A stretch of 64,000 nt of DNA from Streptococcus vestibularis. GTDB lineage: Bacteria > Bacillota > Bacilli > Lactobacillales > Streptococcaceae. Below are positions 61,105-64,000 of the stretch, piece after piece. Under the pieces are notes generated by a model. The model was not told where the DNA came from and searched no databases. It worked only from the letters and a program-made list of their open reading frames with translations. How positions within the stretch are numbered: position 1 is the stretch's first letter; every line of letters starts with the position of its first letter. Location of the stretch: the NCBI GenBank assembly GCA_010604095.1, contig JAABLG010000001.1:1-64000 (forward strand). Direction: 5' to 3'. A program made the translations under genes and the position numbers.

Positions 61105-61153
61105 ATACTTAACTATACAAGTATAAAAAACTAGTCATACTAATATCTGAATT

Positions 61154-61200
61154 GCCCCCAAAAGTGTGACAGAAAAAATCTAACTTTTTGGGGTAGTTTC
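61154..61200. repeat. Hairpin resembling a streptococcal IS end remnant
   Basis: CCCCAAAAGT (61156-61165) pairs with ACTTTTTGGGG (61183-61193). This GCCCCCAAAAAGT style of dyad is familiar from ends of streptococcal IS3-family elements, but no transposase is left. It could also serve as the XRE gene terminator. 61201-61320 shows nothing else certain. Confidence 0.45.
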
Positions 61201-61348
61201 TTTTCTTCTTCCATCCATTTTCATGAGATGGCTTGTCACTTAAGCACTTCAGGCAGTCTCAAAAAATTCTCTCTTATATCCGACCTTATTTTCATAAGAC
61301 CAGATTAAAGTATGATAAAATAAAGAAAAAGAGATAAAGGAGTCAGCT

Positions 61349-62572
61349 ATGGCAACTAGAGAAGAATGGGTGCGTCACTTTGAGGACGTAAATGGTCGTA
61401 AACCAAGTCCTGAGGAGTTTATGGAGGCCAAGAAAGAGGATTTTGTCATCGCTACTGAGGAGGAAGTTGCCCAAGTGTCTGAGCAAGTTGAAGCTCAGCA
61501 GGTGGATAGTTCTGCAGCTACTGAAGAGGTGTCTGCTGACTCAGAAGCGCAACCAGCTGAAGGTCCAGTGGTACTTGAGGAGGAAGCTCCTAATCACATG
61601 CCTGAGTTGAATCTGGAGAAAGAGCAAGAAATAGAGGCTCCAAAGGCAAGTCAGATACCTCTGGAAAACCCTTATTACAAATCTAAAGAAGTCAAAAATA
61701 ATACTTTTGTCAACATCGTTCTTCCGATTATTATCCTAGTCTTGGGGCTTATATTTGCCGTTTTGGCTTGGACACTTCCAATCGGTTTCATCTTTACCTT
61801 CTTTGCTTTCTTCCTTATCATTTTGGCGATTGTGACTATGGCGCTGAGTGTGAAGTCAACACGCAAGACCTTATCTATCATCGCTCTGGTTATGTCAATC
61901 ATCTTCTTTACGACGTCACTTAGTGGAACAGGCTATCAAGTGGTCAAGTATATCATTAAACATGCCGATCAGTTTGAGGCTGATAGTCGTTACAGAGCAA
62001 ATGAATACATTGATAAAGATTATAAATTTGACTGGACAGAGGATCAGTTTAAGGAGTTGAAGGTTGATTCTTTGACTTTGGATGAGGTCCTAGATGCTCA
62101 CGGTAAGGCTACGGATGCCGAGTGGGGCAATGATGGTGAGACACAGACACTAGATCTTACTTATGCAAAAGAGGGAAGGGGTAGTGATAACTTTGTCCGT
62201 TTGACCTTCAAGTCTAAAGATGGTACTTACATCCTAGAGCATGCTTCTGCAGACTTTGGCTATGATAAAGTTAAGGAAGTTAGTGACTATCAAAGCAACT
62301 GGACAAAAGAGGATTATGATAAGCTAACGGTGGGTACGCAAGCAGACTTGCTTAAGGGAACACGCCTCTCAGATGTTGTCTCAAACCACTCTGAGGCTAG
62401 CTTTAGTACGCATGAGCTGACTCAGACTGATGAGGGAGACCTCACTCAAAAAGTATCGCTTAGCTTCTACGATTATAGTCCCGACAGTGGTAAACTTAAG
62501 ACAGTTCACTTAACGTTTGACTACGACAAACGTGAAAACGAGTACTTCTTAACAGATAAATCAGATGAATAA
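61349..62572 (+). CDS. Membrane protein paralogue 2 with KPSPEEF motif and BLIP-like repeats
   Basis: The 407-residue paralogue of the 54895 product has the same order: N-terminal REEWVRHFEDVNGRKPSPEE module, acidic Glu/Gln-rich linker, three membrane helices (about 122-195), then two repeats starting FDWTEDQFKELK and SNWTKEDYDKLT. It lacks the long SD/SK linker. Function unknown. AAAGGAG precedes the ATG. Confidence 0.82.
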   Translation: MATREEWVRHFEDVNGRKPSPEEFMEAKKEDFVIATEEEVAQVSEQVEAQQVDSSAATEEVSADSEAQPAEGPVVLEEEAPNHMPELNLEKEQEIEAPKASQIPLENPYYKSKEVKNNTFVNIVLPIIILVLGLIFAVLAWTLPIGFIFTFFAFFLIILAIVTMALSVKSTRKTLSIIALVMSIIFFTTSLSGTGYQVVKYIIKHADQFEADSRYRANEYIDKDYKFDWTEDQFKELKVDSLTLDEVLDAHGKATDAEWGNDGETQTLDLTYAKEGRGSDNFVRLTFKSKDGTYILEHASADFGYDKVKEVSDYQSNWTKEDYDKLTVGTQADLLKGTRLSDVVSNHSEASFSTHELTQTDEGDLTQKVSLSFYDYSPDSGKLKTVHLTFDYDKRENEYFLTDKSDE

Positions 62573-62592
62573 GGCTACTTTCTTAGCCACTC

Positions 62593-62618
62593 AAGCCCGG
62601 GGTCGCCTGGGCTTTTTT
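62593..62618 (+). terminator. Terminator after paralogue 2
   Basis: AAGCCCGGG / CCTGGGCTT hairpin and T6. Confidence 0.87.
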
Positions 62619-62643
62619 AGTCTCAACAAAAGAAGATAAAATT

Positions 62644-62652
62644 TGGTATAAT
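62644..62652 (+). promoter_or_regulatory. Extended -10 promoter of the LysR gene
   Basis: TGgTATAAT, 37 bases before the ATG. Confidence 0.65.
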
Positions 62653-62688
62653 AGAAATGATTGATTTTTCAAGAAAGAAGTGTCACAC

Positions 62689-63594
62689 ATGAACATACAA
62701 CAACTACGTTATGTGGTAGCTATTGCCAACAGCGGTACCTTCCGTGAGGCTGCCAGCAAGCTCTTTGTGAGTCAACCTAGCCTTTCGGTAGCAATTAAGG
62801 ATTTGGAGCAAGAGCTGAATTTTCAAATTTTCACCCGTACAACGACGGGGGCTGTCTTGACCAGTCAGGGAATGACTTTTTACGAGCGTGCGCTTGAAGT
62901 GGTGCGCAGTTTTGATAGTTTTGAAAATCGCTATCTCAATGCTTCTGAGAAGGGCAATCAGTTTTCGATTGCCAGCCAGCACTATGACTTTTTGCCGCCT
63001 TTGATTACGACTTTTTCAGAGCGTTATCCTGATTACAAGGATTTCCGTATCTTTGAGTCTACGACCATTCAGATTTTGGATGAGGTAGCCAAGGGACACA
63101 GTGAGATTGGGATTATCTATTTGAATCGTCAAAATAGCAAGGGAATCCAGCAAAATGTAGACAAGCTAGGTCTTGAAACTATTGATTTGATTCCATTTAA
63201 GACGCACATTTATCTCCGTAAGGGGCATCCGCTGGCTAAAAAAGACAGTCTGGTTATGGATGACCTGGTAACCTTGCCTACGGTGCGTTTCACTCAGGAG
63301 AAGGACGAGTACCTTTACTATTCTGAGAACTTTGTGGATACGACGGATTCGTCTCTCATGTTTAATGTGACGGACCGTGCGACTTTGAACGGTATCTTGG
63401 AGCGTACAGATGCTTATGCGACGGGGTCAGGTTTCCTAGATGCACAAAGTGTAAACGGCATTACGGTTATTCCGCTAGAGGACAATTTGGACAACAAGAT
63501 GGTGTATGTCCGCCGTAAGGGAATTAGCTTGTCGTCTTGTGCCCTTAAGTTTGTCAATGTTATGTTTGACTACTTTGACACTTATAAACCATAG
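62689..63594 (+). CDS. cpsY: LysR-family regulator (CpsY/MtaR type)
   Basis: The 301-residue regulator has the N-terminal winged helix ([33 protein letters not shown]) and a periplasmic-binding-like effector domain. The position just before lspA matches streptococcal cpsY/mtaR, which govern methionine uptake and surface traits. ATG 62689 is preferred to GTG 62680, which lies too close to the AAGAAAGAAG site. Confidence 0.85.
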   Translation: MNIQQLRYVVAIANSGTFREAASKLFVSQPSLSVAIKDLEQELNFQIFTRTTTGAVLTSQGMTFYERALEVVRSFDSFENRYLNASEKGNQFSIASQHYDFLPPLITTFSERYPDYKDFRIFESTTIQILDEVAKGHSEIGIIYLNRQNSKGIQQNVDKLGLETIDLIPFKTHIYLRKGHPLAKKDSLVMDDLVTLPTVRFTQEKDEYLYYSENFVDTTDSSLMFNVTDRATLNGILERTDAYATGSGFLDAQSVNGITVIPLEDNLDNKMVYVRRKGISLSSCALKFVNVMFDYFDTYKP

Positions 63595-63602
63595 GAGGAC
63601 TT

Positions 63603-64000
63603 ATGCGTAAGGTTGTGATTCCTTTGGCTATTCTGGCCCTGATTGGTTTGGATCAGTGGGTCAAGCATTGGGTTGTGGCAAATATTGCTCTAAACCAAGT
63701 CATCAAGGCTATACCGGGACTTTTTAGTTTGACCTATCTACAGAACCGTGGTGCCGCCTTTTCGATTTTACAGGATCAGAAATTTTTCTTTGTGATTTTG
63801 ACGGTTCTGGTGATTGGTGCGGCTCTGGTTTATCTGGTTAAGAATTATCAGAAGAGTCTTTGGCTGGTCCTATCTTTGGTTTTGATTATCTCAGGTGGTA
63901 TTGGAAACTTTATTGACCGTGTGCATCTAGGGTATGTGGTTGATATGGTTCAGCTAGATTTTATTGATTTTGCAATATTTAACGTGGCAGACTCCTATCT
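63603..64000 (+). CDS. lspA: Lipoprotein signal peptidase (3' end outside window)
   Basis: The visible 132 residues have four membrane helices and the LspA motifs [28 protein letters not shown] and the catalytic Asp114 (GYVVD) and Asp130 (NVAD). It cleaves lipoprotein signal peptides. GGAGGA precedes the ATG; the cpsY stop is only eight bases upstream, so the two are cotranscribed. Confidence 0.96.
   Translation, partial: MRKVVIPLAILALIGLDQWVKHWVVANIALNQVIKAIPGLFSLTYLQNRGAAFSILQDQKFFFVILTVLVIGAALVYLVKNYQKSLWLVLSLVLIISGGIGNFIDRVHLGYVVDMVQLDFIDFAIFNVADSY

Overview
The window reads as chromosome of a low-GC lactic streptococcus of the Streptococcus salivarius/thermophilus group. Three things point there: the streptococcal ATP synthase gene order (c subunit first), the neighbourhoods argCJBD, tmk-holB-ricT-yabA-rsmI, amtB-glnK and cpsY-lspA, and several genes decaying by single-base frameshifts, which is typical of S. 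thermophilus. The species call is inference. Almost all genes lie on the + strand.

Layout. 1-0.3 kb: end of a wall-binding SH3b protein. 0.4-2.4 kb: nitrilase-type amidase plus aminotransferase. 2.5-6.7 kb: argCJBD behind an ArgR-type promoter. 6.7-7.6 kb (minus): membrane-anchored polysaccharide deacetylase. 7.7-10.9 kb: hom-thrB-rarD. 11-12 kb: PepSY protein and a small protein. 12-22 kb: valS and an AT-rich accessory zone holding two near-identical valine T-box leaders exactly 2,940 nt apart, a flavin-reductase-like gene, a GNAT gene, a frameshifted membrane protein, an unknown gene wedged between T-box and valS, and a second frameshifted large membrane protein. 22.3-28.8 kb: atpEBFHAGDC. 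29-35 kb: ftsW, tuf, tpiA, tkt. 35.2 kb: tRNA-Thr(CGT). 35.4-39 kb: tmk, holB, ricT, yabA, rsmI. 39-40.7 kb: amtB-glnK with a perfect GlnR box over the promoter. 40.7-46.1 kb: GH73 glucosaminidase, HAD phosphatase, YgjV-like protein, Na/Pi cotransporter, nagA. 46.2-47.5 kb: broken YkvI-type transporter. 47.5-51.4 kb: glycine T-box, glyQ, glyS and a DUF896 gene, with unexplained inserted DNA before and after glyQ. 51.5-54.6 kb: amino-acid permease, a minus-strand unknown gene with a palindromic operator, and an exported cyclophilin.

54.6-62.6 kb is a second accessory zone. It is framed by two paralogous membrane proteins that share a novel-looking N-terminal motif and a C-terminal pair of BLIP-like repeats. 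Between them lies what looks like a polymorphic-toxin cassette graveyard: an orphan EsaD-type nuclease toxin tip, two tandem EsaG-like (DUF600) immunity genes, a SUKH-like immunity remnant, a PoNi (DUF1911) immunity remnant, a GAD-like/Tdi1-type immunity gene, repeated hairpin-plus-promoter junctions, and an XRE regulator with membrane segments. The window ends with the LysR regulator cpsY/mtaR and the start of lspA.

How it fits together: nitrogen and amino-acid economy is the main theme (arginine, threonine, valine- and glycine-responsive T-boxes, ammonium uptake, CodY-like sites), alongside core energy and translation genes. The two accessory zones carry most of the novelty.
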